A stretch of DNA of 47,089 nt from Bradyrhizobium sacchari (GCF_002068095.1 NZ_LWIG01000043.1:1-47089); one strand, 5' to 3'. Counted from the first letter of the stretch, positions 24,169-33,883 are shown. The notes: generated by a model not told the origin, from the letters alone. Numbers and translations are program-made.

Positions 24169-25677
24169 TTGTCGAAGCTCACCCTGCCGGTCCGGCTCGC
24201 TCTCCTGATCGCGGGAACGATGCTGCCGATGATCGTGTTCGCGGTCGGCATCGCCTTCTATCATTACCAGCAGGACCGCAGCGACGCGACCCGCCGCGTG
24301 CTGGAGACCGTGCGCAGCATGCGCCTTGTGCTGGATTCCGAGGTGCAGCGGATGACCGGCAGTCTGCAGGTGCTGGCACTGACAAACTCGCTGCGCAACG
24401 ACGACTTCCAGAACTTTCGTCGCATCGCGCTCGGCTTCCTCGACCAGTACGGCAAGGGCGGTCTGTTGCTGATCTCCGACCGCAATGGCCGGCTGCTGTT
24501 CTCCTCGACGACGGAGGACACCGCGAGCCTGCCGGCGCGGGGCAATCTCGAGACCATCGAGAAGGTTTTCGCGACCAGGACGCCGCAATATTCCGACCTG
24601 TTCACCGGCGCGATCAACGGGCGCCAGGTTCTGACCGTCGAGGTGCCGGTATCTCGGAACGGCGAGGTGATCTACGACCTCTGCTTCAGCCCGCCGGTCG
24701 GCATCTTCCAGGAGCTGATCGAGAAGCAGCGGCCCGACCAGCAATGGACGGTGTCCTTGCTCGACACCAAGGGCACGGTGTTTGCCCGCGTGCCAAACCC
24801 GGACGAAAACTTCGGCAAGCGCGCCTCGCCGTCGCTTTACGCGGAAATGTTTCGCGCGCCCGAGGCAACCCTGTCGTCGGTTTCGCTCGAGAGCGTTGCG
24901 CTCGCCTCCGCCTACACAAGATCGCGGCTCACGGGCTGGACGGTGGCCGCGGGCGTCCCCGAAAGCTCGTTGATCGCGCCGCTCTGGCGCAACATCGCGA
25001 TCACGAGCCTGATCGGCGGCATCCTGCTGCTGATCGGCCTCACCTTTGCGGTGCGGATGGCAACCACGATCGCGCGCGGCGAGATGCTGCATGACCTCCT
25101 GATCGAGGAACTCAATCACCGCGTCAAGAACACGCTGGCCTTGATGCAAGCGATCGCGGTGCAGACCTTCCGCAGCGCCAGCCGGGACGAGCGAGCCAAG
25201 TTCGAGGGCCGGCTCGGCGCCCTCGCCGAGGCGCATAATCTGCTCAGCCAGGAGAAATGGGCGGGCTCCGAGCTGAGGGACGTGATCGCCCGGGCGCTTC
25301 GGCCGTTCCTGCTGAGCAATCCCGACCGCATCCGCATGGCGGGCCCGGCCGTGCCGCTGTCGCCTCGGTTCGCGGTGGTGCTGTCGATGATCGTCCACGA
25401 GATCGCCACCAACGCGGCGAAATACGGCGCGCTGTCGAACGAGACCGGACGGGTGACGCTCGAATGGGAAGTCATCAGCGAGGCGCCCAAGCCGCGGCTG
25501 CGGCTGATCTGGACCGAGATGGGCGGACCGCCGGTGACCGCCCCGGTGCAACGCGGCTTCGGCTCGCGCCTGATCGAGCGCAGCGCGCGTGACCAGCTCG
25601 GCGGCGAGGCCACCGTCGACTTCCTGCCGCGCGGCGTCGTCTGTACCGTGACCTGCACGCTGGACGAGGCGAGGTGA
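24169..25677 (+). CDS. HWE/HisKA_2-family sensor histidine kinase
   Basis: A 502-residue membrane sensor kinase. One N-terminal membrane segment (ALLIAGTMLPMIVFAVGIAF) and a second near residue 285 enclose an extracytoplasmic sensory domain of about 240 residues (Cache-like by position). The cytoplasmic part has the HWE-type H-box LNHRVKNTLALMQAIAVQTF with His317, and an N-box HEIATNAAKYGALS. No response regulator gene is adjacent, so it is an orphan. HWE kinases often feed the PhyR-EcfG general stress pathway, and EcfG-like promoters lie just upstream. The start is taken as TTG 24169, with a weak ribosome binding site and no better ATG. Confidence 0.85.
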   Translation: MSKLTLPVRLALLIAGTMLPMIVFAVGIAFYHYQQDRSDATRRVLETVRSMRLVLDSEVQRMTGSLQVLALTNSLRNDDFQNFRRIALGFLDQYGKGGLLLISDRNGRLLFSSTTEDTASLPARGNLETIEKVFATRTPQYSDLFTGAINGRQVLTVEVPVSRNGEVIYDLCFSPPVGIFQELIEKQRPDQQWTVSLLDTKGTVFARVPNPDENFGKRASPSLYAEMFRAPEATLSSVSLESVALASAYTRSRLTGWTVAAGVPESSLIAPLWRNIAITSLIGGILLLIGLTFAVRMATTIARGEMLHDLLIEELNHRVKNTLALMQAIAVQTFRSASRDERAKFEGRLGALAEAHNLLSQEKWAGSELRDVIARALRPFLLSNPDRIRMAGPAVPLSPRFAVVLSMIVHEIATNAAKYGALSNETGRVTLEWEVISEAPKPRLRLIWTEMGGPPVTAPVQRGFGSRLIERSARDQLGGEATVDFLPRGVVCTVTCTLDEAR

Positions 25678-25734
25678 ACAGGAGCCGTCGAGCAATGATG
25701 CCGACCTGCGCGTTGACTCGCCGAATGCGCGACT

Positions 25735-25810
25735 GTCATGCCCGGGCCTGACCCGGGCATCCATCCTTCCTCAAAGGATGATGGATTGCCGGGTCAAGCC
25801 CGGCAATGAC
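25735..25810. repeat. Palindromic repeat, GTCATGCCCGGGC type
   Basis: Outer arms GTCATGCCCGGGC and GCCCGGCAATGAC enclose smaller palindromes (CCCGGGCCTGACCCGGG and GCCGGGTCAAGCCCGGC) and a GGATGATGGATT segment. It lies 57 bp past the histidine kinase stop. The rest of 25811-26087 holds no gene; a short CCGTA-CAAA-TACGG hairpin near 26036-26049 precedes the AraC gene. Confidence 0.7.
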
Positions 25811-26087
25811 GTAGAGAGCGCCGCACAGCACCGCATGATGGCTGGCCGCGCTTTCACACGCTGTTTCAACGGCATCTAACCGCCCCTCACGCGATCTTCG
25901 TTCAACACCGCGACAGCCTGGCGCTGCCCGGCGTGCGCTTGCGAAAACGCGCGCCCGCCCTGAGCAGGATCGGACAAAGCACAGCCGCTTCAGGAAAGAC
26001 GCTGAATCCTTGCAGCCATAGAACACGCGCCGACCCGTACAAATACGGACGACTGATGTGCAGCCTGAGACGATCAGGAGGAGCCAC

Positions 26088-27050
26088 ATGATGACCGGGA
26101 GCACCGCACTCATGCGCCATCCCTCGCACAAGGGCTTGTCCTTCACACCCGGCGCCAGGCCGGACGACAACGCGACGTCCGAGCTGCGCGCTGCCGATGC
26201 GGAGATGGCACGCGTGCTCAAGACCAAGCCGCTTCGCATGGCCTCGGATTCCCAGAGCGGCACGATTGCCTATTGGAAGCACGAGCCGCTGCACGACGTG
26301 GTCGAACCCATGGCCGATCACGTCATCATGACCTATCCCGCGGGCTCACAGGCGTTGGAGCGGCGCAGCGGAAAATCGGCTGCGATCAGCACGGCGCGTC
26401 CCGGCGTCGTCACGATCATTCCGGCCGGGTCGACCTCGCGATGGGATATTCACCGGCCCATGCATGTCGTTCAGCTCTATCTTCCGCAGCGAACGCTGCT
26501 GCGCATCGCCGATGAAGCCAGCACGGCAAGTCCCGGCGACCTCTTGGAAAGAACCGGGCATCCAGATGCCATCACGTCCCGCCTGCTGCTGAGTGCCGCC
26601 GACTCGCTCGAAGGCTGCGCCACGCTCGACACGCTGTTCAGGCAGCAACTGACCGATCTCCTCGCCACGCGCGTGCTGGCCGCCCATGCCGGCGTGCCGG
26701 CCGCGCAGCAGCCGATCATCGGCGGCCTCTCGCCGACGGTCCTGCGCCGGGCGATCGAACGTCTTCGCTCGGACAGCGATGCGGACGTCTCGCTCTCGGC
26801 GCTTGCGTCCGAGGCCGGCCTGTCGCGCTTCCATTTCTGCCGGTCGTTCAAGGAGAGCACCGGGCTCTCGCCGCACGCCTGGCTGCGCCAGCACCGGCTC
26901 GAGCAGGCCATGAACATGCTGCGGGAGACCGACGAACCGGTCGTCTCGATCGCGGCTGCACTCGGCTATTCCACGCAGACCGCCTTCGCCGCGGCATTCA
27001 AGAAGCTGACGGGCGAAACGCCGAGCGATTGGCGCAGGCGGACGCGTTAG
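26088..27050 (+). CDS. AraC-family transcriptional regulator
   Basis: A 320-residue regulator with an N-terminal AraC-binding-like domain (about 60-190) and a C-terminal double helix-turn-helix (about 215-320). The latter includes LSALASEAGLSRFHFCRSFK, GLSPHAWLRQHRLEQAMNML and VVSIAAALGYSTQTAFAAAF, which is the classic pattern. ATG 26088 has a GGAGGAG site. It probably controls the downstream flavoprotein and metallo-beta-lactamase-fold genes. The ligand is unknown. Confidence 0.9.
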   Translation: MMTGSTALMRHPSHKGLSFTPGARPDDNATSELRAADAEMARVLKTKPLRMASDSQSGTIAYWKHEPLHDVVEPMADHVIMTYPAGSQALERRSGKSAAISTARPGVVTIIPAGSTSRWDIHRPMHVVQLYLPQRTLLRIADEASTASPGDLLERTGHPDAITSRLLLSAADSLEGCATLDTLFRQQLTDLLATRVLAAHAGVPAAQQPIIGGLSPTVLRRAIERLRSDSDADVSLSALASEAGLSRFHFCRSFKESTGLSPHAWLRQHRLEQAMNMLRETDEPVVSIAAALGYSTQTAFAAAFKKLTGETPSDWRRRTR

Positions 27051-27147
27051 CAGCAATCCCGCGACAGCGAAGGCAATCGCTCTGGGGCAGTCGAGTATCT
27101 GGTTCGCTAGACATCGCAGCAGCAGACCACGCGGACGGAGACGAACA

Positions 27148-27429
27148 ATGGACTGGAAACGCCTTGCAATCGCACCGCGCCGCAAAGCCATCGCGATGGC
27201 GCTCCTGTACGGGCTCTCGCTGACCGTGCGTCTCACCTCGCCGACAGCCGAGGAGGCGACGACGCAGAACGCCAGTCCCCTGGCATCAATCCTGATCAAT
27301 CACGACTGGCCGAGGAGACCTGCGGTACCGGTCGCCCTGCGCGGCTGGCCATCGAGCCCGAGAAGCTGCCAGGCGGCCTGTGGAAGCCCCGCGCTGCTGT
27401 CATCACTGCCAGGCTGCGCCGCCCCGTAA
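27148..27429 (+). CDS. Small hypothetical protein (doubtful)
   Basis: A 93-residue frame with a hydrophobic N-terminal stretch (AIAMALLYGLSLTVRL) and a Pro/Ser-rich tail. A CGGAG site lies 8 bp upstream. No family is recognised and the C-terminal composition looks like shadow sequence. If it is not real, 27051-27543 contains no gene. It lies between the AraC and flavoprotein genes on the same strand. Confidence 0.3.
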   Translation: MDWKRLAIAPRRKAIAMALLYGLSLTVRLTSPTAEEATTQNASPLASILINHDWPRRPAVPVALRGWPSSPRSCQAACGSPALLSSLPGCAAP

Positions 27430-27543
27430 GGTCCAGCGTCCACCGTTTCACCTCTTCGCGTCATATCAGCCCGCTCCGCCGAACCTTGGGCGGCCGCGAT
27501 GACGCACGTCTGTCCCGATCAACCCAATCCAGGAGTGAACCAT

Positions 27544-28749
27544 ATGCGACTGCTCATCATCGGCGCCGGCTTTGCCGGCATGTATGCCGCCCTCTCCGCC
27601 GCCCGCCTGCGCGACATCCAGGGTGCCTCGCCTGACGATCTCGAGATCGCGCTGATCGCACCGGAGCCGGCGCTGGTGGTTCGCCCCCGGCTCTATGAGG
27701 CGAAGCCGGAAACCCTGACGGCGTCCTTGCTCGACCTCCTCGAGGCGATCGATGTCGATTACATCCAGGGCAGCGCCGAGACGATCGACGCCAAGGCACG
27801 AACAGTGCAGATCGCGACTTCCCAGGGGACGCGCAAATCCCTGTCCTATGACCGCCTTGTGGTCGCGACCGGCAGCCGCCTGTTCCGCCCCAATATTCCC
27901 GGCCTTGCGGAGCACGGCTTCAGCGTCGACTCGCTCGATGACGCGGTCGCGCTCGACAGGCATCTGCACGCCCTCGCCAAGCGGCCGGCGGCGAACGGAC
28001 GCGACACGGTCGTCGTCGCCGGCGGCGGTTTCACGGGCATCGAAGCTGCAACCGAGCTGCCCGCGCGCCTGCGCAATATCTTCGGCAAGGATTCGAAGAC
28101 ACGCGTGGTCATCGTCGAGCGCAACGGCGCAATCGCGCCCGACATGGGCGAAGGTCCCCGCCCGCTGATCGAAGAGGCGCTGCGCAAGCTCGGCGTCGAG
28201 ACTCGGCTCGGTGCCGGCGTCGCCTCGCTCGACAAATCCGGCGTGACGCTGTCGACCGGCGAGCACATCGAAACCGAGACGGTGGTCTGGGCCGCCGGCA
28301 TCCGCGCCGCACCATTGACGGCGCAGATTCCCGCCGAGCGCGACAAGTTCGGCCGGCTGCTGGTGGATCGCGACCTGCGCGTGCCCGGCGTTGCCGGCGT
28401 CTTCGCCACCGGCGATGCCGCCCGCGCGGCTTGCGACGACGACGGCAATTACGCGCTGATGTCGTGCCAGCACGCCACTCGCATGGGCGCCTTTGCCGGC
28501 AACAACGCAGCCGCCGAGCTGCTGGGCGTTCCGACCAGGCCCTATCACCAGAAGGCCTATGTCACCTGCCTCGACCTCGGCGAAGCCGGCGCGCTGTTCA
28601 CGCGCGGCTGGGAGCGCAAGGTCGAAATGGTCGGCGACGTCGCCAAGAAGACTAAGCAGGACATCAACACCGTCTGGATCTATCCGCCGAAGGCCGAGCG
28701 CGCAGCCGCGCTCGCCTCGGCCGATCCGGAGCGCGTGACTGATCTCTAG
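27544..28749 (+). CDS. NDH-2-like NAD(P)/FAD-dependent oxidoreductase
   Basis: A 401-residue flavoprotein related to type II NADH:quinone dehydrogenases. It has an N-terminal FAD motif (LLIIGAGFAGMYAAL), an NAD motif (VVVAGGGFTGIEAATEL near residue 160), a VVWAAGIRA segment and the FATGDAARA flavin contact. No C-terminal membrane helix is evident. A quinone or another acceptor is possible. ATG 27544 follows AGGAG at 8-bp spacing; an upstream ATG at 27499 adds unconserved residues. The metallo-beta-lactamase-fold gene follows. Confidence 0.87.
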   Translation: MRLLIIGAGFAGMYAALSAARLRDIQGASPDDLEIALIAPEPALVVRPRLYEAKPETLTASLLDLLEAIDVDYIQGSAETIDAKARTVQIATSQGTRKSLSYDRLVVATGSRLFRPNIPGLAEHGFSVDSLDDAVALDRHLHALAKRPAANGRDTVVVAGGGFTGIEAATELPARLRNIFGKDSKTRVVIVERNGAIAPDMGEGPRPLIEEALRKLGVETRLGAGVASLDKSGVTLSTGEHIETETVVWAAGIRAAPLTAQIPAERDKFGRLLVDRDLRVPGVAGVFATGDAARAACDDDGNYALMSCQHATRMGAFAGNNAAAELLGVPTRPYHQKAYVTCLDLGEAGALFTRGWERKVEMVGDVAKKTKQDINTVWIYPPKAERAAALASADPERVTDL

Positions 28750-28826
28750 ACACGCGAAGCGACAGCGGCCGCGTGTCCTGGCTGCGCGGACCACTCAGCA
28801 AGACCAGCCAGAAACAGGAGACACAC

Positions 28827-29744
28827 ATGAATCTGCACATCACCTCATATCCGCAGTCCTCGGGCCCCGAAGAGCTGGTGCCGTCGCGCTACGCGCTGAA
28901 GATCGGCGAGATCGACGTCCTGGTGGTCAGCGACGGGGTGCTGCCGCTGCCGACCACGATGCTGGCGCACAACGCGGCCCCGGCCGAGCGGGCGGCCTGG
29001 CTGCACGACATGTTCCTGCCGCAGGACGCATTCGACTGGGCGCTGAATGCGGTCATGGTCCGCAGCGGCGGCAAGACGATCCTGATCGACGCCGGCCTCG
29101 GCTCCGACCCGAACTTGCACCTTCCGCGCGCCGGGCAGTTGATCAAGCGACTGGAGGCCGCCGGCATCGATCTTTCGGCCGTGACCGACCTCGTGCTGAC
29201 CCATTTGCACATGGACCATATCGGCGGGCTGCTCGTCGATGGCGTCAAGCAGCGGCTGCGCAAGGACCTGCGCATCCACGTGGCGGCTGCCGAGGTCAAG
29301 TTCTGGGAGGCGCCCGATTTCTCCCACACCAACATGCCGCAGGGCTTTCCGGACGCGCTTCGGGCCACCGCCAAGCGGTTCGTGAGCGAGTATGGCAACC
29401 AGCTGCGGACCTTCGGCGAGACGCAGGAGATTGCACCCGGCGTCGTCGCGCTCCGGACCGGCGGTCACACCCCCGGGCACAGCGTGGTTCGCATCGCCTC
29501 CGGCGATGACGCGCTGACCTTCGCCGGCGACGCCGTGTTTGCCGTGGGGTTCGAGCAACCCGACTGGCACAACGGCTTCGAACACGATCCCGAGGAAGCG
29601 GCGCGCGTTCGTATCCGCCTGCTGCGCGAGCTGGCCGCGACCGGCGAGATGCTGGTCGCCACGCATTTGCCGTTCCCGTCGGTGGGCCGCGTGGCGGTCG
29701 ATGGCGACGCCTTCCGCTGGGTGCCGGTGTTCTGGGACTATTGA
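28827..29744 (+). CDS. Metallo-beta-lactamase-fold hydrolase
   Basis: A 305-residue metallohydrolase with the binuclear zinc motif HLHMDH (residues 126-131), a later GGHTPGHS His ligand, and FAGDAVFA supplying the bridging Asp. The overall pattern is like lactonase-type members (AHL lactonases, YtnP), so quorum-signal lactone hydrolysis is possible but not shown. ATG 28827 has a CAGGAG site. It is probably cotranscribed with the flavoprotein gene 77 bp upstream. Confidence 0.87.
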   Translation: MNLHITSYPQSSGPEELVPSRYALKIGEIDVLVVSDGVLPLPTTMLAHNAAPAERAAWLHDMFLPQDAFDWALNAVMVRSGGKTILIDAGLGSDPNLHLPRAGQLIKRLEAAGIDLSAVTDLVLTHLHMDHIGGLLVDGVKQRLRKDLRIHVAAAEVKFWEAPDFSHTNMPQGFPDALRATAKRFVSEYGNQLRTFGETQEIAPGVVALRTGGHTPGHSVVRIASGDDALTFAGDAVFAVGFEQPDWHNGFEHDPEEAARVRIRLLRELAATGEMLVATHLPFPSVGRVAVDGDAFRWVPVFWDY

Positions 29745-29915
29745 CGGCCTGTCAGCCGAGAACAGAGGCGCGTGCTCATGACGTTCGTGAGTACGCGCCC
29801 TGCTGCAAATCACCAGGCGCTCGGCATCCGCGACCGGACGCCAGTATGGCCTCCGTCCATCGTCCCGGATATAGCGAGACGTTCCGGTGAACGATGTGCT
29901 TGGAGCCTCGCAAGA

Positions 29916-30572
29916 ATGACCTCTGCAAGTCCCGAACTTGTCATTTTCGATTCAGACGGCGTCCTGGTCGATAGCGAGATCATTGCACTGACCGCGCTGG
30001 TTCAAACGGCATCCGAGGAAGGCATATCGATCAGCGTTGAAGACGCCATACGTTCTTTCCGTGGGGTCAAGATGGCCGATTGCGTGCGTGAAATCGAGCG
30101 CCGGCTAGGCCGCGGCGTCCGAGACAGTTTCATCGACGACGTTCGTCGGGCAACCGCGCTGGCATTTGATGCCGAACTCAAGCCCGTCGAAGGAATCCAT
30201 GCGGCATTGGCCGAAATCGACGTTCCGGTTTGCGTGGCGTCCAACGGCCCCATGTCGAAGCTGACGCATGCACTCGGACTGACCAAGTTGCTGGAGCATT
30301 TCGAAGGACGCATCTTCAGTGCGTATGAGGTTGGTTCGTGGAAGCCGGACCCCGGCCTGTTCCTGCACGCCGCACGAACGTTGGGCGTTCCCCCCTCACG
30401 TTGCGTCGTTGTTGAGGACTCGTTGTCCGGCGTTCGCGCGGCAAAGGCCGCGGGGATGAGAGTCCTCGGCTTTACCGGAGGCGATTCAGGTGTTGAACGA
30501 GAGTTCGCGGAGGTCTGCGACAATCTCTTTCATCGAATGAGCGACCTTCCGGCTTTGCTGCGCATGACGTGA
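29916..30572 (+). CDS. HAD-superfamily phosphatase/phosphoglucomutase-like
   Basis: A 218-residue HAD hydrolase. Motif I is FDSDGVLVDSE (nucleophile Asp12, acid Asp14), motif II VASNGP, motif III Lys in SWKPDP, motif IV VVEDSLSGV. The DGVLVDSE pattern groups it with beta-phosphoglucomutase and sugar-phosphate phosphatases. It starts at ATG 29916 with a weak GGAG site. Its codon use and GC content look lower than its neighbours, which could mean recent acquisition. It is convergent with ccdA. Confidence 0.85.
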   Translation: MTSASPELVIFDSDGVLVDSEIIALTALVQTASEEGISISVEDAIRSFRGVKMADCVREIERRLGRGVRDSFIDDVRRATALAFDAELKPVEGIHAALAEIDVPVCVASNGPMSKLTHALGLTKLLEHFEGRIFSAYEVGSWKPDPGLFLHAARTLGVPPSRCVVVEDSLSGVRAAKAAGMRVLGFTGGDSGVEREFAEVCDNLFHRMSDLPALLRMT

Positions 30573-30614
30573 TCGCAGCACCCCGAGTTCTCTCCTCGGA
30601 CGCCGCCCTCCGCC

Positions 30615-31346
30615 CTACCCGATCGTCTGCAGCGCCGGGAAGGTCTCGAGCAGCCAGATGCTCACATTGGAAACCGCGCCGGTGAGAAAACCGATGCCGG
30701 TGATCACCATCAACACGCCCATGGCGCGCTCGACATTGACGAGTTGGCCCTTCATGCGCGCGAACAGCGTGGAAAATTGCTCGATCATCAGCGCGGCGAT
30801 CAGGAAGGGAATGCCGAGGCCCGCCGAATAGACCGCGAGCAGGCCTGCGCCCTTCGTCACCGTGGCTTCGGCCGCGGCGATCGAGAGGATCGCCGCCAGG
30901 ATCGGGCCGATGCAGGGCGTCCAGCCGAAGGCGAAGGCGAGCCCCATGATGTAGGCCCCCCAGAGACCAACGGGTTTTGGGATCGGCAGCCGGCCCTCGC
31001 GCATCAGCAGGCCGATGCGCGTCAGGCCGAGAAAGTGCAGGCCCATGATGATGATGACGATGCCGGCGAGGATCGACAATTCCGCCGACCAGGCCCGGAT
31101 CAGCCCGCCAATCAGCGAGGCGCTGGCGCCGAGCGCCACGAACACCGTAGAGAAGCCGAGAACGAACAGCAGCGCCGACATCATGATCGCGCGCTTGGAG
31201 GCCGCGACCGGCTCCTCGCTCTCGACGTGCTCGATCGTCGCGCCCGTGAGATAGATCAGGTAGGGCGGGACCAGCGGCAGGACGCAAGGGGAGAGGAAAC
31301 TGACGAGGCCGGCAATCAGCGCCGCCGGGATCGAAACATTTTGCAT
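30615..31346 (-). CDS. ccdA: Cytochrome c biogenesis protein CcdA
   Basis: A 243-residue inner-membrane protein with six membrane segments. It carries reducing equivalents from cytoplasmic thioredoxin to periplasmic thiol proteins. The two redox cysteines are Cys21 in FLSPCVLPLVPPY and Cys145 in GWTPCIGP, each in the proline-rich context that defines the family. ATG 31346 has a weak ribosome binding site. The 203 bp upstream hold no gene. Confidence 0.92.
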   Translation of the reverse strand: MQNVSIPAALIAGLVSFLSPCVLPLVPPYLIYLTGATIEHVESEEPVAASKRAIMMSALLFVLGFSTVFVALGASASLIGGLIRAWSAELSILAGIVIIIMGLHFLGLTRIGLLMREGRLPIPKPVGLWGAYIMGLAFAFGWTPCIGPILAAILSIAAAEATVTKGAGLLAVYSAGLGIPFLIAALMIEQFSTLFARMKGQLVNVERAMGVLMVITGIGFLTGAVSNVSIWLLETFPALQTIG

Positions 31347-31549
31347 GATGCAGTCGGAGCCATCTCAGGCCCCAGTGCGGCACGCGGGGAATGCGCGCGG
31401 CCAGGAGCGCCGGCTCTGGTGTAGCCGATGCCGGGAAATGCGCAACAGAGGCGCACAAAACCAGGGCTCCTCCCGATGCCGTCCGTGATCACAGATGCGG
31501 CATCGGGACGCGCACAAACCTCGCCAAAAAGCGAGATCAGGCGGGGCGG

Positions 31550-31816
31550 CTACTTCACCACGCGGAGCAGCGGACGCCGGGGCTGGTCCTGCGTCTGCTT
31601 GGAAGGGGGCTGCGGCTCGCTTCCGGCGTTCCGCAGCATTTCGTCGCACAGCGCCTTCAGATCGGCGCCGTCAATTCCTTTGAGTTTCATCCGCACGTCG
31701 AGGATGACAATCGACAGCAGCTCGGCCGACTCACGACTGTTCATCTCGTTGAGCGCCCTGCGGCACCCCTCGAGCGTTTCCAGCACCGACTGCAATTGTT
31801 CGTCTGAATGCGACAC
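31550..31816 (-). CDS. Small protein of unknown function
   Basis: An 88-residue, probably helical, cytoplasmic protein (SDEQLQSVLETLEGCRRALN at the start) with a basic, Pro/Gln-rich C-terminal tail (PPSKQTQDQPRRP). It begins with GTG at 31816 after GGAAAGA. No family is recognised. It lies upstream of ccdA on the same strand, 203 bp away, so probably in a separate unit. Confidence 0.6.
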   Translation of the reverse strand: MSHSDEQLQSVLETLEGCRRALNEMNSRESAELLSIVILDVRMKLKGIDGADLKALCDEMLRNAGSEPQPPSKQTQDQPRRPLLRVVK

Positions 31817-32300
31817 CGGGCGTTCTTTCCGTTAATTCGGCCTGCGAGACGTATGTGCGACGACCCCTGTGGCCCCCATGGGAGACCAAGGATAACACGA
31901 GGCCGCAGCGCCTCTGAACATGATTTCAATGTGTTTCTGCGCTGAAACCGCGGTTTCGGCGAACGTTGCCCCGCTGCACCGTTGGCCGTCGTCTAAACTG
32001 CCAGGGACAGAACACCTGCTGCGTTGCGCGTGATCCATTCCGGGAGCTGGAAGCGCAACATGCGAACGGATGTCCATTGCGGACAGGGCCGACAATCCCG
32101 CAGCCATCTGAAGGCTCGCAACGGAACTCACGCGACACCCCTCAATTCAGGCGATCGTCTGCCTGATTCCCAGCCTGTGGCTGCACCATCATACCACCCG
32201 CGAGGCAGTAAGGATGACGTTCAAAACTCGCCACCCCGCAACCCGCCGTGGTTGTGGTTTGCGCCAGATTCTGCCAGTTTAACCAACCGAAGGGACTTGT
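31817..32300. other. Divergent intergenic region without a clear gene
   Basis: A 484-bp stretch between the 88-residue protein gene and the LysR gene. Short frames occur on both strands but none has a credible start or family. A perfect 14-bp palindrome GAAACCGCGGTTTC (31944-31957) could be an operator for one of the flanking genes. Base composition is less GC-rich than its surroundings. Confidence 0.4.
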
Positions 32301-33347
32301 ATGCACTCCTTGGCGGAAAGGGGCGTTCCTCCAGAGGAACGCCCAAAAACAAATCTCAGCAGCCTCTCCGATTGGGATGCGGCGCGCATCTTCCTGGAGG
32401 TCGTCCGCTGCGGAAGTTTCCGTTCGGCGGCCGAACGGCTGTCGCTGTCGATCAATGCTGTCCGCCGCCGCATCGACGATTTCGAGCGCCAGACCGGCAC
32501 CACCCTGTTCACCCGCGACGTCCATGGCACTCATCTGACCGACGAAGGCGCGCTCGTCGTTTCTGCCGTCGAGCGGATGGAAGCCGCCGCATTCGACGTG
32601 TTGCGCACCAGTGATTCGACGGGCAATGCCCTCTCCGGCGAGGTCCGCGTCGCCGTCACCGAGGGCCTTGGCACCTTCTGGCTCGCCCCGCGCCTGGTCG
32701 AATTCCAGCAGGCCTATCCGAAGATCCTGGTCGACCTACATTGCGCCATGCGCTCGGCCGACGTCTCGCGCCACGAGGCCGACGTCGCCATCCACCTGTC
32801 CCGGCCTTCTGCGCTCGACGTCAAGCTGGTGCGGCTCGGCCGCATGCATCTGATGTTCTGGGCTTCGGAGAAATACCTCGAAAAATACGGCACGCCGCGC
32901 TCGGCCCATGAATTGATCAAGCACCGCCTGGTGCTGCAATTCGCCGACCAGCTCGCAGCCAAGGAGACTTTTGAGAGCTTCTTCCCGGGCGTTCAGGAAC
33001 GTGACCTTCTGGTCATGAAGACGAACGTCTCAAGCGCCAATTACTGGGCGGTCGCGAATGGCGCCGGAATCGGCGTATTCCCGAGCTACGCCATTGCGCT
33101 TGGCGGGAAGTTGATTCCACTGGAGGTCGAATTGAACCGTCCGCTGGATATCTGGCTTTCCTACCATCCCGGTAGCGGCCGCATCCCACGCGTCCGGCAC
33201 ATGATTGACTGGCTGATCGAGGCTTTCAATCCGGCTCGATTCCCGTGGTTTAAGGAAGAGTTCGTGCACCCGCATGAATTCGAGGACTCGTATATGGGCG
33301 AACCCCTGACCCAGCTCTTCGGGGGATTTTCAACCGAAGAACGGTGA
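32301..33347 (+). CDS. LysR-family transcriptional regulator
   Basis: A 348-residue regulator. The N-terminal winged helix-turn-helix spans about 25-85 (DAARIFLEVVRCGSFRSAAE, then LSLSINAVRRRIDDFE). A periplasmic-binding-like ligand domain follows. The extra 22 residues before the HTH and a long acidic/aromatic C-terminus (FPWFKEEFVHPHEFEDSYMG) are unusual for the family. ATG 32301 follows GAAGGGA. The stop is 9 bp before the XRE regulator gene, so the two are cotranscribed. Confidence 0.87.
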   Translation: MHSLAERGVPPEERPKTNLSSLSDWDAARIFLEVVRCGSFRSAAERLSLSINAVRRRIDDFERQTGTTLFTRDVHGTHLTDEGALVVSAVERMEAAAFDVLRTSDSTGNALSGEVRVAVTEGLGTFWLAPRLVEFQQAYPKILVDLHCAMRSADVSRHEADVAIHLSRPSALDVKLVRLGRMHLMFWASEKYLEKYGTPRSAHELIKHRLVLQFADQLAAKETFESFFPGVQERDLLVMKTNVSSANYWAVANGAGIGVFPSYAIALGGKLIPLEVELNRPLDIWLSYHPGSGRIPRVRHMIDWLIEAFNPARFPWFKEEFVHPHEFEDSYMGEPLTQLFGGFSTEER

Positions 33348-33356
33348 GAAACGACT

Positions 33357-33749
33357 ATGAAAACAGCGGCGAAAAGAATGAAGCAGCGCAGCGCTGGCAA
33401 GCCGGACATTGAGCTTGGCAAGCGGATCCGCCTGCGGCGCGTCGAGATGAAGATCTCGCAGGCCGAGCTCGGCGAAAAGCTCGGCGTGAGCTTCCAGCAG
33501 GTCCAGAAGTACGAGAAGGGCGTCAATCGCGTCGGCGCAGCCCGCCTGCAGCAGATCGCCTCCGCCCTCGACGTGCCCGTGACCTTCTTCTACGACGGCG
33601 ACAACAAGGCGCGCGAAGTCGAGAGCCTGCTCTTCCTCGATTCGGCTTTCAGCCTCCGCCTGCTGCGCGCCTACAGCAAGATCAAGGACCAGACGGTGCA
33701 GCGTCAGCTCGTCTCGCTGATGGAATCGATCGCGGCCAACGAAAGCTGA
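33357..33749 (+). CDS. XRE-family helix-turn-helix regulator
   Basis: A 130-residue Cro/CI-type DNA-binding protein. The HTH_3 domain (about 19-75) contains LRRVEMKISQAELGEKLGVS and FQQVQKYEKGVNRVGAARL. A helical C-terminal tail (LLRAYSKIKDQTVQRQLVSL) probably serves for dimerisation. The family is common in Rhizobiales. It lies 9 bp after the LysR gene. Confidence 0.87.
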   Translation: MKTAAKRMKQRSAGKPDIELGKRIRLRRVEMKISQAELGEKLGVSFQQVQKYEKGVNRVGAARLQQIASALDVPVTFFYDGDNKAREVESLLFLDSAFSLRLLRAYSKIKDQTVQRQLVSLMESIAANES

Positions 33750-33783
33750 GCCGATCGACGGTCTGGCCTTGACGGCCAACGTT

Positions 33784-33817
33784 CAATCCGCCGCGTCACG
33801 GGGGCGCGGCCGGATTG
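33784..33817 (+). other. Hairpin in the 3' region of the XRE gene
   Basis: CAATCCG-CCGCG (33784-33795) pairs with CGCGG-C-CGGATTG (33805-33817), 12 bp with one bulged base. Together with the terminator at 33884-33906 it defines a structured 3' segment of about 155 nt after the XRE stop, which could be a long 3' UTR or give rise to a small RNA. Confidence 0.4.
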
Positions 33818-33883
33818 GACGATCTGAGCTGGATCGGATCTTCTGAACCAGATTTGGCGTGTGCCATCCGCACGCGGCCCTCG

